The translations under genes and the position numbers were made by a program. 20,846 bases of DNA from an uncultured Prevotellaceae bacterium. GTDB lineage: Bacteria; Bacteroidota; Bacteroidia; Bacteroidales; Bacteroidaceae. Of this stretch, positions 6,505 to 14,346 are shown one piece after another; the stretch's first letter is position 1; each line of letters begins with the position of its first letter. Below the pieces are notes generated by a model. That model was not told where the DNA came from, did no database searches, and saw only the letters and a list, made by a program, of their open reading frames with translations. Location of the stretch: NCBI GenBank assembly GCA_937900485.1, contig CALCEL010000080.1, positions 1 through 20,846 on the forward strand. Reading direction: 5' to 3'.

Positions 6505-7878
6505 TTATTCGTTAAATTCCTCTTCCAGATTGTGTTCCCATAGATAATGCTGAGTGTCTTTGGCTATCACGCCTGACAGCAGCAACAGTGAGATAAGGTT
6601 TGGTATGGCCATGAGGGCGTTCATGATGTCTGCAAGGTTCCACACCAGAGTGAGGCTCATCGTAGCTCCCGCATAGACGAGAAGTATGAAGACGACTCTG
6701 TAAAACACTATGGAGCGTTGGCCGAACAGGTACTCCATGGCGCGCTCTCCGTAGTAGCTCCATCCTAATATCGTGCTGAAGGCGAAGGTGATGATGCCGA
6801 ATGTAAGTATCGGTGTTCCCACGTATGGAATCATGGCGAAAGCTTTTTTCGTCAGCATGCCTCCGTCTTCCATGCTTATTTCAGGATTGGCTATTATGCT
6901 TGTGGTGATTACAAGTCCTGTGATGGCGCATATCACCACAGTGTCCCAAAAGGTGCCTGTGCTGGACACGAGAGCCTGGCGTACAGGATTCTTGGTCTGT
7001 GCGGCTGCCGCCACTATCGGTGCCGAGCCCATGCCCGACTCATTGGAGAACAATCCTCTTGCTATTCCATATCTGGCTGCCAGCATGAGTGTGGTGCCTG
7101 CCGTTCCGCCTGCCACTGCGCGAAGCGAGAATGCGTCGGACACTATCACGTTGATGGCGTCGGAGAGATATGCTCTGTTGATAATCAGTATATATATACA
7201 TCCGAGGACGTACAAGAGCGCCATGAGCGGTACGAGTGCGGTGCACCACCTGGCGATGTTTTTCACTCCTCCGATGACGACGAATCCTACCACGGCGGCA
7301 AGGAAGAAGCCGCATATCATCTTGGTGTATTCTGGACTTATGTAGTCGGAGCACACCATGCTGATGTTCTCGCTTATGGCGTTTGCCTGTACAGTGTTGC
7401 CTATTCCGAATGTGGCCACTGCTGCGAAGGCGCAGAATAATATTCCTAACCATCTCATTCCCAGTCCGCGCTCTAATGCATACATCGGACCGCCCAGCAT
7501 CCTTCCGTTTTGTGTTGTCACCCTGTATCTCACAGCCAGCAGTCCCTCGCTGTATTTCGTGGCAATGCCGAACACGCCAGTCAGCCAGCACCACATGACG
7601 GCGCCCGGACCACCCAGACTGATGGCGGTGGCCACACCGATGATGTTTCCTGTGCCTATCGTGGCGGCGAGTGAGGTTGCTAAGGCGGCGAATTGACTGA
7701 CGTCGCCCTCTGACTGAGAGTCCTTAGACAAAGACACCCGTATGGCGGTGAAAATTTTCCTTTGTGGGAATTTAAGTCTTAAGGTCAGATATATATGTGT
7801 GCCCAGCAGCAGTATAATCATGGGCCATCCCCACATGATGCTGCTCAGTGTCTCCGTGATATGTAGTAGAATCTCCAT
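6505..7878 (-). CDS. Alanine/glycine:cation symporter family protein (AGCS)
   Basis: A 457-residue inner-membrane transporter of full family length with about ten or eleven hydrophobic segments. The family hallmarks are all there: ATIGTGNIIGVATAISLGGP at 72-91, followed by GAVMWCW, then GGPMYALE at 129-136, and RGLFSNESGMGSAPI at 274-288. Members import alanine, glycine or related small amino acids with sodium. Substrate choice cannot be set from the sequence. The gene lies between the NYN-like gene (21 bases upstream) and the antiporter gene (five bases downstream), which makes co-transcription likely. A sodium-coupled importer next to a cation antiporter fits joint control of ion gradients, but that is inference. 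Confidence 0.93.
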   Translation of the reverse strand: MEILLHITETLSSIMWGWPMIILLLGTHIYLTLRLKFPQRKIFTAIRVSLSKDSQSEGDVSQFAALATSLAATIGTGNIIGVATAISLGGPGAVMWCWLTGVFGIATKYSEGLLAVRYRVTTQNGRMLGGPMYALERGLGMRWLGILFCAFAAVATFGIGNTVQANAISENISMVCSDYISPEYTKMICGFFLAAVVGFVVIGGVKNIARWCTALVPLMALLYVLGCIYILIINRAYLSDAINVIVSDAFSLRAVAGGTAGTTLMLAARYGIARGLFSNESGMGSAPIVAAAAQTKNPVRQALVSSTGTFWDTVVICAITGLVITTSIIANPEISMEDGGMLTKKAFAMIPYVGTPILTFGIITFAFSTILGWSYYGERAMEYLFGQRSIVFYRVVFILLVYAGATMSLTLVWNLADIMNALMAIPNLISLLLLSGVIAKDTQHYLWEHNLEEEFNE

Positions 7879-7899
7879 TTGTGTCTTGTGTCATATAGT

Positions 7900-8481
7900 C
7901 TATAACTCGTCTCCCTTGATGCCCAGTGCGCTCATGAGCGAGTAGCCTAAAATCTGTTGTTCGAAACCGGAACCAGCCTGTGGCTCCATGGCGAATAGGG
8001 TGACTTTTTTGCCTTCACTCTTCCTGATCACGCTTCTCGCTTCAGCCCCGTATGTCTCTACGTTGGGCAACACCATTACGTTCTCTACGTTCGCGTTGTC
8101 CAGAATCACAGTCAGTGTGTCGAGGAAAAAATCGCTGCCGTCAGTGATGTTACTCTCGATAGGATAGGCGGACATCGTGAACTCTCCGATGTTATCCTTG
8201 AATGCTTTGTTAATTATTTCCTCAGAGAAGTCTGATGGCGTGAAATGCCGCAGTGCATTCTTATCCTTATTATATATGAAGATGACCTGTATCTGATTGT
8301 CACCCGGTGTTATTCCTCCGTCTAACGCCACGCAGTCTAGCCAGTGTGCAAGGTCAGCCTTGGGAATTCTTCGCATGAGCATCCTCTCGAAGTTCACGGT
8401 GAGGTTGAACGCCACCTTGTCCACATACGAAGCGTCTATAAGAATCACATTTTTCTCCAATTTGATGTTTGTGTCAGTCAT
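7900..8481 (-). CDS. Hypothetical NYN/PIN-like protein, first gene of the unit
   Basis: A 193-residue soluble protein without signal peptide or membrane segment. I do not recognise a named family with certainty. The order of features recalls NYN/PIN-type nuclease folds: a first strand ending in Asp (NVILIDASYVDK, Asp16), an acidic helix start ITDGSDFFLD (Asp117, Asp121), and a strand VMVLPNVETYG (135-145) followed by GKKVTLFAME. Asn140 and Glu142 stand where NYN nucleases carry Asp, so it may be inactive or a binding protein. In-frame codons run upstream to 8574 but cross the -7 box at 8499-8506, so the ATG at 8481 is chosen. It heads the five-gene unit that continues to 3008. Confidence 0.65.
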   Translation of the reverse strand: MTDTNIKLEKNVILIDASYVDKVAFNLTVNFERMLMRRIPKADLAHWLDCVALDGGITPGDNQIQVIFIYNKDKNALRHFTPSDFSEEIINKAFKDNIGEFTMSAYPIESNITDGSDFFLDTLTVILDNANVENVMVLPNVETYGAEARSVIRKSEGKKVTLFAMEPQAGSGFEQQILGYSLMSALGIKGDEL

Positions 8482-8498
8482 TAGTCTCTTTTTTTCTG

Positions 8499-8506
8499 CA
8501 AATATA
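8499..8506 (-). promoter_or_regulatory. -7 box of the five-gene unit
   Basis: TATATTTG on the minus strand, 18 bases before the ATG at 8481. No clear -33 box is visible. It is the only well-placed promoter signal before the unit ending at 3008 and decides against the longer frame that reads through it. Confidence 0.55.
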
Positions 8507-8652
8507 CGTTTTTTTTGTCGTAAATGAGTGTAACACCTCGTTTTAATAAGTGCAAAAAGGCGCATACCGACCACTTGCTCTCGTCATTGCGTCAGACCAG
8601 CGCCATTCGTCGTCCTGTGATGTCCTGTCGCTCATATTATGTGCTGACGCTT

Positions 8653-8683
8653 TTTGCGGTGAAATAAAATATTCGTAACTTCG
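8653..8683 (+). promoter_or_regulatory. Promoter of pyrF
   Basis: TTTG at 8653-8656, a 19-base spacer and TAACTTCG at 8676-8683 match the Bacteroidetes -33/-7 pattern; the start codon follows 29 bases later. Confidence 0.65.
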
Positions 8684-8711
8684 CGTCATCGTAATAATTA
8701 TTCAGGTAATC

Positions 8712-9536
8712 ATGACTCGACAAGAACTTATTGAACAGATTAAAGAGAAGAAGTCTTTTCTTTGTGTCGGACTGGATACTGATATCAAGAAGATACCAGA
8801 GCATCTGCTGAAATCCGACGATCCTGTTTTCTCCTTCAACAAGGAAATCATTGACGCTACGGCGCCTTATTGCGTTGCTTACAAACCTAACCTCGCTTTC
8901 TATGAGAGTATGGGAGTGAAGGGATGGGTCGCATTCGAGAAGACCATATCCTACATCAATGAGAACTATCCGAAGCATTTCATCATCGCAGACGCTAAGC
9001 GTGGTGACATCGGCAATACCAGTGCCATGTATGCCAGAACGTTCTTTGAGGAGATGAGTCTTGACTCTCTCACTGTCGCCCCGTACATGGGTGAGGATAG
9101 CGTCACTCCATTCCTGCAGTATCCCGGCAAATGGGTGATTCTGCTTGCATTGACATCCAACAAGGGAAGCCATGACTTCCAGTTGTCTGAGGACAAGGAT
9201 GGTGAACGTCTGTTTGAGAAGGTTCTGAGACAGAGTCAGAAGTGGGGAGACAAGGACAATATGATGTATGTGGTTGGCGCCACACAGGGTAAGATGTTTG
9301 AGGACATCCGAAAGATTGTCCCTGACCATTTCCTGCTTGTTCCCGGCATAGGCGCTCAAGGCGGTAGTCTTGAGGAGGTTTGTAAATACGGAATGACCAA
9401 GGACTGTGGACTGATTGTGAACTCCAGCAGAGCGATCATATACGCTGATAAGACAGAGCGATTCGCTGAGGTCGCAGGACAGGAGGCCAAGAAGGTGGCA
9501 GAGCAGATGGCGGTGCAGATGAATGCACTCATGTGA
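8712..9536 (+). CDS. pyrF: Orotidine 5'-phosphate decarboxylase
   Basis: A 274-residue cytosolic enzyme that removes CO2 from orotidine monophosphate to give UMP, the last step of pyrimidine synthesis. The catalytic signature DAKRGDIGNT at 94-103 supplies the Lys and Asp residues of the active site. The substrate strand FLCVGLDTD is at 16-24, and PGIGAQGG at 211-218 is the phosphate-binding loop. Length and motif spacing place it in the longer PyrF subfamily (about 270 residues) rather than the E. coli type (about 245). It is divergent from the five-gene unit and bounded by its own promoter and terminator, so it is transcribed alone. The start codon is fixed by the promoter and the family N-terminus. 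Confidence 0.97.
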   Translation: MTRQELIEQIKEKKSFLCVGLDTDIKKIPEHLLKSDDPVFSFNKEIIDATAPYCVAYKPNLAFYESMGVKGWVAFEKTISYINENYPKHFIIADAKRGDIGNTSAMYARTFFEEMSLDSLTVAPYMGEDSVTPFLQYPGKWVILLALTSNKGSHDFQLSEDKDGERLFEKVLRQSQKWGDKDNMMYVVGATQGKMFEDIRKIVPDHFLLVPGIGAQGGSLEEVCKYGMTKDCGLIVNSSRAIIYADKTERFAEVAGQEAKKVAEQMAVQMNALM

Positions 9537-9564
9537 TTATTCCTTTAAATATATAAACATAAAA

Positions 9565-9596
9565 GATGGGACTTGTCTGAGGTCCTGTCTTTTTTT
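9565..9596 (+). terminator. Terminator of pyrF
   Basis: An eight-base-pair stem (9565-9572 with 9582-9589, two G-T pairs) with a nine-base loop is followed by seven T. It starts 28 bases after the pyrF stop codon. Confidence 0.8.
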
Positions 9597-10161
9597 GTTT
9601 TATCCCGCACTGTAAACAAGTCCGTCTCACCTGTCATTTGCCGTCTCACTACGATAGGAATTTCCATTCCATCTCGCACTTTTTTTATTGTTCGAAATTC
9701 CTCTTTTTTCGTTGATTTGTGACGGCGAAAAATGACTTCTGGAATTTTATCGTGGCTTATTCTTCGTCTGAAATTCTTAGGTTAGGACATTGAAAAGTTC
9801 AGGTTGGGATTATGAAAACTGCAGACCTGTTTGTATACTATATCCTAACCTAAGAATTTCAAAAAAGAGATATATGAATTTTAAATGCTTTATTTTGAGA
9901 ATATCAGCGAGTTAACCTGCTTTTTGATAAAATATAGGCATAGGAAATATCGTCACATAGTTAATTGTCCGTTATTCCATTGTTATTCATCGTTCTTGTT
10001 AAGACTGAAAATGACGGTCGCAAGAGAGTCAGAGTTAGCCGTCTCCTCTTTGTGCATGACTTTCAAAGAGTCGGTAAATCCTTAGTGAGTCATGATTATT
10101 CTTTGCGGACGACGCAAATACTTATATTCTGATTTGTATGTCCAAAAACATAAAAATGTGT
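9597..10161. other. Intergenic stretch with an inverted-repeat element
   Basis: About 565 bases without a convincing gene. The main content is the 93-base inverted-repeat element at 9769-9861. The motif GAAATTC and its reverse also occur around it (near 9695 and in the arms). A short inverted pair CATGACT/AGTCATG surrounds 10056-10093. A plus-strand frame at 9885-10085 has no supporting signals. Confidence 0.5.
9769..9861. repeat. 93-base element with perfect 19-base inverted repeats
   Basis: TGAAATTCTTAGGTTAGGA at 9769-9787 is repeated exactly, inverted, at 9843-9861. The 55-base interior contains a second, nearly centred pair CAGGT/ACCTG (9800-9804 with 9825-9829), so the whole can fold into one long hairpin with an internal loop. 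There is no direct repeat flanking it, no T run after it in either direction and no gene inside. It could be a small non-autonomous transposable element, an invertible segment for a site-specific recombinase, or a structured RNA. The sequence alone does not decide. Confidence 0.9.
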
Positions 10162-10192
10162 TTTCCGCAGATTGTGCGATTGAGTAAATTCG
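10162..10192 (+). promoter_or_regulatory. Promoter of the small gene at 10213
   Basis: TTTC at 10162-10165, a 19-base spacer and TAAATTCG at 10185-10192. The -7 box is identical to the one before the membrane protein gene at 327-1412, and the ATG at 10213 follows after 20 bases. Confidence 0.45.
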
Positions 10193-10212
10193 CCCGTGAA
10201 GGAGGATGGATT

Positions 10213-10428
10213 ATGTTTAGAAAACTGTTAGGTAAGAGGTTTCCTTTCACGGGAAAGCGTGGCCGCTCAGGTGTATTGGCGGAGTATAAGAGACGTTATA
10301 TGGAGCAGTTGGACGGACTGACAGACGAGGACTTGGCTCAGATTGAGCGGGAGAGTGAACGTGAGCGTGACGTCAATGCCGCTTACGGCTATAGTCAGAA
10401 TGGTGACGTGACCATGTCTTTCTCATGA
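10213..10428 (+). CDS. Small charged hypothetical protein
   Basis: A 71-residue protein that starts basic (MFRKLLGKRFPFTGKRGRSG) and continues as a predicted charged helix (about 21-52, with DEDLAQIERESERERD) before a polar tail. No signal peptide or membrane segment is evident. An in-frame ATG exists at 10138, but the stretch before 10213 carries a promoter-like pair and the purine block GGAGGA seven bases before the ATG at 10213, so the shorter form is preferred. A Shine-Dalgarno site this good is uncommon among the genes of this window. The gene stands alone and converges on the operon ending at 10477. Function is unknown; a nucleic-acid or membrane-surface binder is conceivable from charge only. 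Confidence 0.55.
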   Translation: MFRKLLGKRFPFTGKRGRSGVLAEYKRRYMEQLDGLTDEDLAQIERESERERDVNAAYGYSQNGDVTMSFS

Positions 10429-10476
10429 TCGTGAACCTTGTGTGATGTGCTGGCTACGGCTTCGGTTGCCCGCGTC

Positions 10477-10806
10477 TCACAGAAATCTTCTCCAGGCGTA
10501 GTGACGTCGTCTGGAGATGTAGGATGTGTCGTCATCATTGTCGTACGCCTCTCGTTCGAGTGAGATGTTGGCGTACGCTTTTTTCATGTCCCCCTTATAT
10601 TGTATGAGTCTCACGAGATACTCCACGGCGTACCAGAGATAAAAGAAGATGTAGGCCATCTCTCGGTTCTGCGCCACGTGTATTGACTCGTGGTTGAGTA
10701 TCTTCTCGTCAAGCGGATTAAATTCTTTTCTCGCGATTACCCATTCGAAAAACGTAATCGCCACGTAGCCGCTAAAAGGTATATGTTTGGTGTATATCAC
10801 TCTCAT
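10477..10806 (-). CDS. Small HExxH-containing protein, putative zinc metallopeptidase-like
   Basis: A 109-residue protein of a kind I recall as common in Bacteroidetes. It carries NHESIHVAQ (38-46), an HExxH zinc-binding motif with His39, Glu40 and His43, and further on LEREAYDND (84-92), where a Glu could be the third zinc ligand as in gluzincins. Between them is a hydrophobic, aromatic stretch (about 50-67, MAYIFFYLWYAVEYLVRL) that could be a membrane helix. No substrate is known. It begins 30 bases after the ABC ATPase stop and is probably the last gene of that operon. Whether it acts as a protease is not shown by sequence. Confidence 0.75.
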   Translation of the reverse strand: MRVIYTKHIPFSGYVAITFFEWVIARKEFNPLDEKILNHESIHVAQNREMAYIFFYLWYAVEYLVRLIQYKGDMKKAYANISLEREAYDNDDDTSYISRRRHYAWRRFL

Positions 10807-10836
10807 AGTATACTTATTCTTAATTGATTGTCCTTG

Positions 10837-11517
10837 TTACAGCAATGTCTTTTTGTCGATGACGCTACCGTCGAGCAGGTTGAGTGTCTTGTCTGCGTAC
10901 AAGGCGTCACGTTGGTTGTGGGTCACCATTATGATGGTGGTGCTGAATTCCTGTTGAACGGTTTTTAGCAGCTCCATCACTTGTGTGCCGTTGGCGGAGT
11001 CGAGGTTTCCTGTCGGTTCGTCAGCTAATACGAGTGTCGGGTTGTACACCAGAGCCCTTGCTATCGCCACCCGTTGTTGTTGTCCTCCCGACAGCTGATA
11101 TGGGAAATGGTCGGCCCGGTGTCCGATGCTTAGCTTTTTGAGTATTGTCCTCACGCGTTCTTGTCTTTCTTGCTTCGGCACCCCGATGTAAGTGAGTGGA
11201 AGCTCTATGTTCTCTGCTACATTAAGCTCGTCGATGAGGTTGAAGCTTTGGAAAACGAAGCCGATACGCCCTCGTCTCATCTTGGTTTTCTCTGTCTCGC
11301 TGAGTGATGACGTGTCCGTTCCGTCGAGGAAATACCTGCCCTCGTCAGGGCGGTCGAGCAGTCCGAGTATGTTGAGCAACGTTGTCTTGCCGCATCCTGA
11401 CGGTCCCATGACTGCCACGAACTCGCCTTTTTGAACCTCCATGCTCACTCCGTTGAGTGCCATTGTCTTGATGTCACCTGAGGAGAAAGACTTTTTTATG
11501 TTCTCAATACGTATCAT
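10837..11517 (-). CDS. ABC transporter ATP-binding protein, MacB/LolD type
   Basis: A 226-residue ATPase of usual length. Walker A GPSGCGKTT is at 38-46, the Q-loop Gln at 90, the signature LSGGQQQR at 142-149, Walker B LVLADE at 162-167, and the switch His at 200. The sequence PTGNLDS after Walker B is typical of the MacB/LolD/FtsE branch, which works with FtsX-type permeases to move lipoproteins, peptides or drugs from the inner membrane toward the periplasm by mechanical coupling rather than classical transport. It starts 11 bases after the stop of the permease gene, its evident partner. Substrate is unknown. Confidence 0.93.
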   Translation of the reverse strand: MIRIENIKKSFSSGDIKTMALNGVSMEVQKGEFVAVMGPSGCGKTTLLNILGLLDRPDEGRYFLDGTDTSSLSETEKTKMRRGRIGFVFQSFNLIDELNVAENIELPLTYIGVPKQERQERVRTILKKLSIGHRADHFPYQLSGGQQQRVAIARALVYNPTLVLADEPTGNLDSANGTQVMELLKTVQQEFSTTIIMVTHNQRDALYADKTLNLLDGSVIDKKTLL

Positions 11518-11528
11518 TGTTTTGCAGT

Positions 11529-13949
11529 TTATTCATTTGTTATGTCTCTCGCCACCGGTCGGTTGGCTATGCGCCAGCTTTGTGCTGTCACTGTGGTGAC
11601 GATAAGTGTAACGATGACGAGTGCGGCGGCGGGGTAGGAAAGCCACAGGTACGGACACAGCTCCGTGTAGTCTGCCAAAGCGTATGATATCAGGCTTGCG
11701 CTGAATGGTACGGAGGCGGCAAGGCTTGCCAGTGTGACGGTTACGTACTTGCGGTTGGCGAGCAGTATAAGCTCTGACGGGCTTGCGCCGAACACTTTCC
11801 TTACCGCAATCTCTTTTCTCCTGTTCTCGTTGTCGAACATGGTAAGGCTGAATATGCCTATGAGCATGATGGACATGCCGATGCCCGTGATTATCATGAT
11901 CTGCCGGTGGAACGTGATATCCTCCTGGTAGAGTGTGGACAGATGTTCCTTGTGTGGCATGATGTTGAGGTGGTCTGCGGTGCTGGGGCATATTGCGTTG
12001 AGCGTTCTCTTAATCTCCGTGGTCGCTGTCTGAATGTCCGCGTCGTCTGCCAGGCGTATGTTGATGATGTTGTTGCCGTCGTTCTCGTAGTCTTCCTCGG
12101 GTGCCTCTTTCCCATAAATGATGAAGCACATCGGCTCGTCCTCTGCCTTAGTCTTGAAAGGCTCGAAGACGATGTCTCGGCAGAATCCCACCACCTTATA
12201 ATTGTATGTGAACAGGGTGTCCTCGTCATTCTGCGGGAAAATAGTGTGTCCGACTTTTAACCATGGGAATCTCCTGCGGGCGGACTCGTTGAAGATGTAT
12301 GCTCCGTTGTCGGACGTGTTGAAGCCCCGTCCTTCCGTAATCTTGATTCCCATGGTGCGGAGGTAGTCATGATCGACAGGCAGCACTGTCACGAACATCG
12401 TTTTGTTGTCCTTGTTGGATACTCGGCTCCATTTCATGTATCGTTTGCTCACGCCAAGAGCGAATGTAGAGTAGGAGACGGAGCGTACCATGTCGAGTCG
12501 CTCCAGCTCTTGTTTTATCTCCTGTTTATGAGTCAGTGTCTGGCTCGTGTTGAGTTCTCCGATTAATAAGTTTTTTTTCGTGTATCCGTACTCCTTATTA
12601 AATATGTAGTTTTGCTGTATGAAGAAAGATGTGGACGCGGTGAGTCCCACGGAACTGATTAGGATCTGTATGCCTATCCTCACAAAACGCGAGAGACCGC
12701 GAGTTCCGTTTCTCCTGTACAGATATCTGTGATCGACGGATGGTGTGAATGATGTGGCGCGGTATGCGGGGATGGCGCATGAGGCCAGTGACATGATGAC
12801 GCAGACTGCTAGCATGTACATGGTCATCCTGATGTGATGTAGTGGGTGCGCGTCGTATGTGATGAGGCTGTCTATGGCTATCAGAAGTATGATGCTCGTG
12901 ATGAAGGCGAAAGCTGACAGTATGAGTGACTCAGCCATCAAGCCGCTTATTATGTCTGACCTGTCTGCGCCAAGTATCATTCTTGTGTTTATGTTCCTTG
13001 CCCTGATAGGGAGAAGAGCTTGCTGGTAATTGATGTTGTTGATTCCTGTGAGTATGATGATAAGTATTGCGAATGAGAATAGTATTATTATCATGTGCCA
13101 GTCGCCCTTGTCCGTCGTCTCGTCGACGAAGGAGAAGTACGTCTCGTGTATATTGGTCAGCTGGAAGGAATAGCTGGTGCAGCCTTCTTCTTCGTTGTTG
13201 GAGCTCAGCTGTGCTTTTGCCTCGTACGCTTTTTGTATATCATGCTCAATCTTATCTTTGTACTTGCCGTCTTTAAGCATGACATAAACGTGGTAGCTGA
13301 AGTTGTAGAGGGAGTCAGTGTCTGTCTCGTCTCCGTATTCGTATATGCCGTTCGCTATGCAGCAGTTTCCCGGGAAGTCTTGGTACGTGCCAGCCACGCA
13401 TCGTCTTGTAGTCATTCCGGAGCACTCGATTGTTATGGAGTCTCCGGCTACTTTGTCCGTGGTGAACAGTTTTTTCGCGAGTGAGGCAGGTATGATTACG
13501 TCGCCGTCGTTGATGCAGTCTTTTTCACGTAGCAGTTGGACGCCGAAAAATCTGAGGTCTTCTGCGAACTTGCCTGAGTACATGTGTCTCAGGCTCTTTC
13601 TCTCGGCACCTTGTTTTCCGTTGTCCACTATCACCTCGTTGCTGCTTGCGTAGGTTATGGCGGCGTCTTTCACGTTTGGGGTGCTCTTGACTATGTCCTT
13701 GATGGCGAGGGGCATTATGGCGGTGTGTGTGCTGTCGTTGCTGAACATCGTGCCGTCCAGCTCGACCCTGTACATGTCTTGCCATCCTTCGAAACACGTG
13801 TTGTGTGTCACTTGCTCTTCCACCTTGACGAAAAACATGAAGAAAGTGACCAATGCGATGGATATGCCTGAAAAGTTCAAGATGCTGGTCAGCTTGAATC
13901 GTCGGAAGATGTGGAATATATTCTTAAATGCCTGTGTGATTAACGTCAT
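11529..13949 (-). CDS. ABC transporter permease with two FtsX domains
   Basis: An 806-residue inner-membrane protein of the large permease type common in Bacteroidetes. It has a first membrane helix at about 22-43, a periplasmic MacB-like core domain to about 280, helices at about 284-305, 336-362 and 376-394, then a second half with a helix near 422-444, a second periplasmic domain and helices at about 684-703, 735-758 and 767-789. RKEIAVRKVFGAS at 711-723 is the FtsX coupling motif that contacts the ATPase. In-frame codons extend to 13979, but that ATG lies inside the -7 box at 13977-13984, so the ATG at 13949 is chosen. With the ATPase at 10837-11517 it should form a homodimeric or heterodimeric exporter-like complex. 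No outer-membrane partner or fusion protein is adjacent. Confidence 0.9.
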   Translation of the reverse strand: MTLITQAFKNIFHIFRRFKLTSILNFSGISIALVTFFMFFVKVEEQVTHNTCFEGWQDMYRVELDGTMFSNDSTHTAIMPLAIKDIVKSTPNVKDAAITYASSNEVIVDNGKQGAERKSLRHMYSGKFAEDLRFFGVQLLREKDCINDGDVIIPASLAKKLFTTDKVAGDSITIECSGMTTRRCVAGTYQDFPGNCCIANGIYEYGDETDTDSLYNFSYHVYVMLKDGKYKDKIEHDIQKAYEAKAQLSSNNEEEGCTSYSFQLTNIHETYFSFVDETTDKGDWHMIIILFSFAILIIILTGINNINYQQALLPIRARNINTRMILGADRSDIISGLMAESLILSAFAFITSIILLIAIDSLITYDAHPLHHIRMTMYMLAVCVIMSLASCAIPAYRATSFTPSVDHRYLYRRNGTRGLSRFVRIGIQILISSVGLTASTSFFIQQNYIFNKEYGYTKKNLLIGELNTSQTLTHKQEIKQELERLDMVRSVSYSTFALGVSKRYMKWSRVSNKDNKTMFVTVLPVDHDYLRTMGIKITEGRGFNTSDNGAYIFNESARRRFPWLKVGHTIFPQNDEDTLFTYNYKVVGFCRDIVFEPFKTKAEDEPMCFIIYGKEAPEEDYENDGNNIINIRLADDADIQTATTEIKRTLNAICPSTADHLNIMPHKEHLSTLYQEDITFHRQIMIITGIGMSIMLIGIFSLTMFDNENRRKEIAVRKVFGASPSELILLANRKYVTVTLASLAASVPFSASLISYALADYTELCPYLWLSYPAAALVIVTLIVTTVTAQSWRIANRPVARDITNE

Positions 13950-13976
13950 TGTCGCCAGTGTTTTTATGTGACGACA

Positions 13977-13984
13977 CAAAGGTA
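13977..13984 (-). promoter_or_regulatory. -7 box of the FtsX/ABC operon
   Basis: TACCTTTG on the minus strand, 27 bases before the chosen start. No matching -33 box is found at the usual distance. Confidence 0.55.
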
Positions 13985-14141
13985 ATCAAAATCTTTGATA
14001 CCCTGTGTCAAGGTAGCGTGAATATCTGCTAAGTCTTTACTCTTGTCCAGCCAAGCTTCACATGTCGGAATTCTCGGCTTGCCAGGAATGACGTGGGAGT
14101 ATTGAGTGTGGTGACGGCGGTGCGGGACTGTCCTTGTGTGT

Positions 14142-14180
14142 AAAAACAAAGAGAGATATCAAACGATATCTCTCTCTTTG
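14142..14180 (-). terminator. Terminator of tRNA-Gln
   Basis: On the minus strand, directly after the tRNA, a stem of GAGAGATATC with GATATCTCTC (extended by further pairs with one two-base bulge) around a GTTT loop is followed by GTTTTTA. The hairpin abuts the tRNA 3' end at 14181. Confidence 0.75.
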
Positions 14181-14251
14181 TTGGGATACCCGGACTCGAA
14201 CCAGGAAAAACAGGACCAGAATCTGTTGTGTTACCATTACACCATATCCCA
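14181..14251 (-). tRNA. tRNA-Gln (anticodon CTG)
   Basis: Read on the minus strand: acceptor TGGGATA pairs with TATCCCA, the D arm is GTGT/ACAC around a short loop AATGGTA, the anticodon loop is TTCTGGT with anticodon CTG, and the T arm contains GGTTCGAGT. The weak first pair U1-A72 is normal for glutamine tRNAs. Discriminator is A; CCA is not fully encoded. The innermost pair of the anticodon stem is A-C (31:39) instead of a Watson-Crick pair. The gene has its own promoter and terminator. Confidence 0.95.
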
Positions 14252-14299
14252 ATGCTATGTCTTACAATTATAACAACGCCGTTGTTCTCAATTGCGGTG

Positions 14300-14330
14300 C
14301 AAAGGTAGTGTTTTTTCGTGAACGCGCAAA
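14300..14330 (-). promoter_or_regulatory. Promoter of tRNA-Gln
   Basis: TTTG (14327-14330), a 19-base spacer and TACCTTTG (14300-14307) on the minus strand: a complete consensus promoter, 48 bases before the tRNA 5' end. It is divergent from the surE promoter, with only 16 bases between the two -33 boxes. Confidence 0.7.
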
Positions 14331-14346
14331 GCATTTGGGCGTTTTT

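Noticed and set aside
8637..9359. Minus-strand open frame of 240 codons
   Set aside because: It is antisense to pyrF, whose catalytic motif and length are certain.
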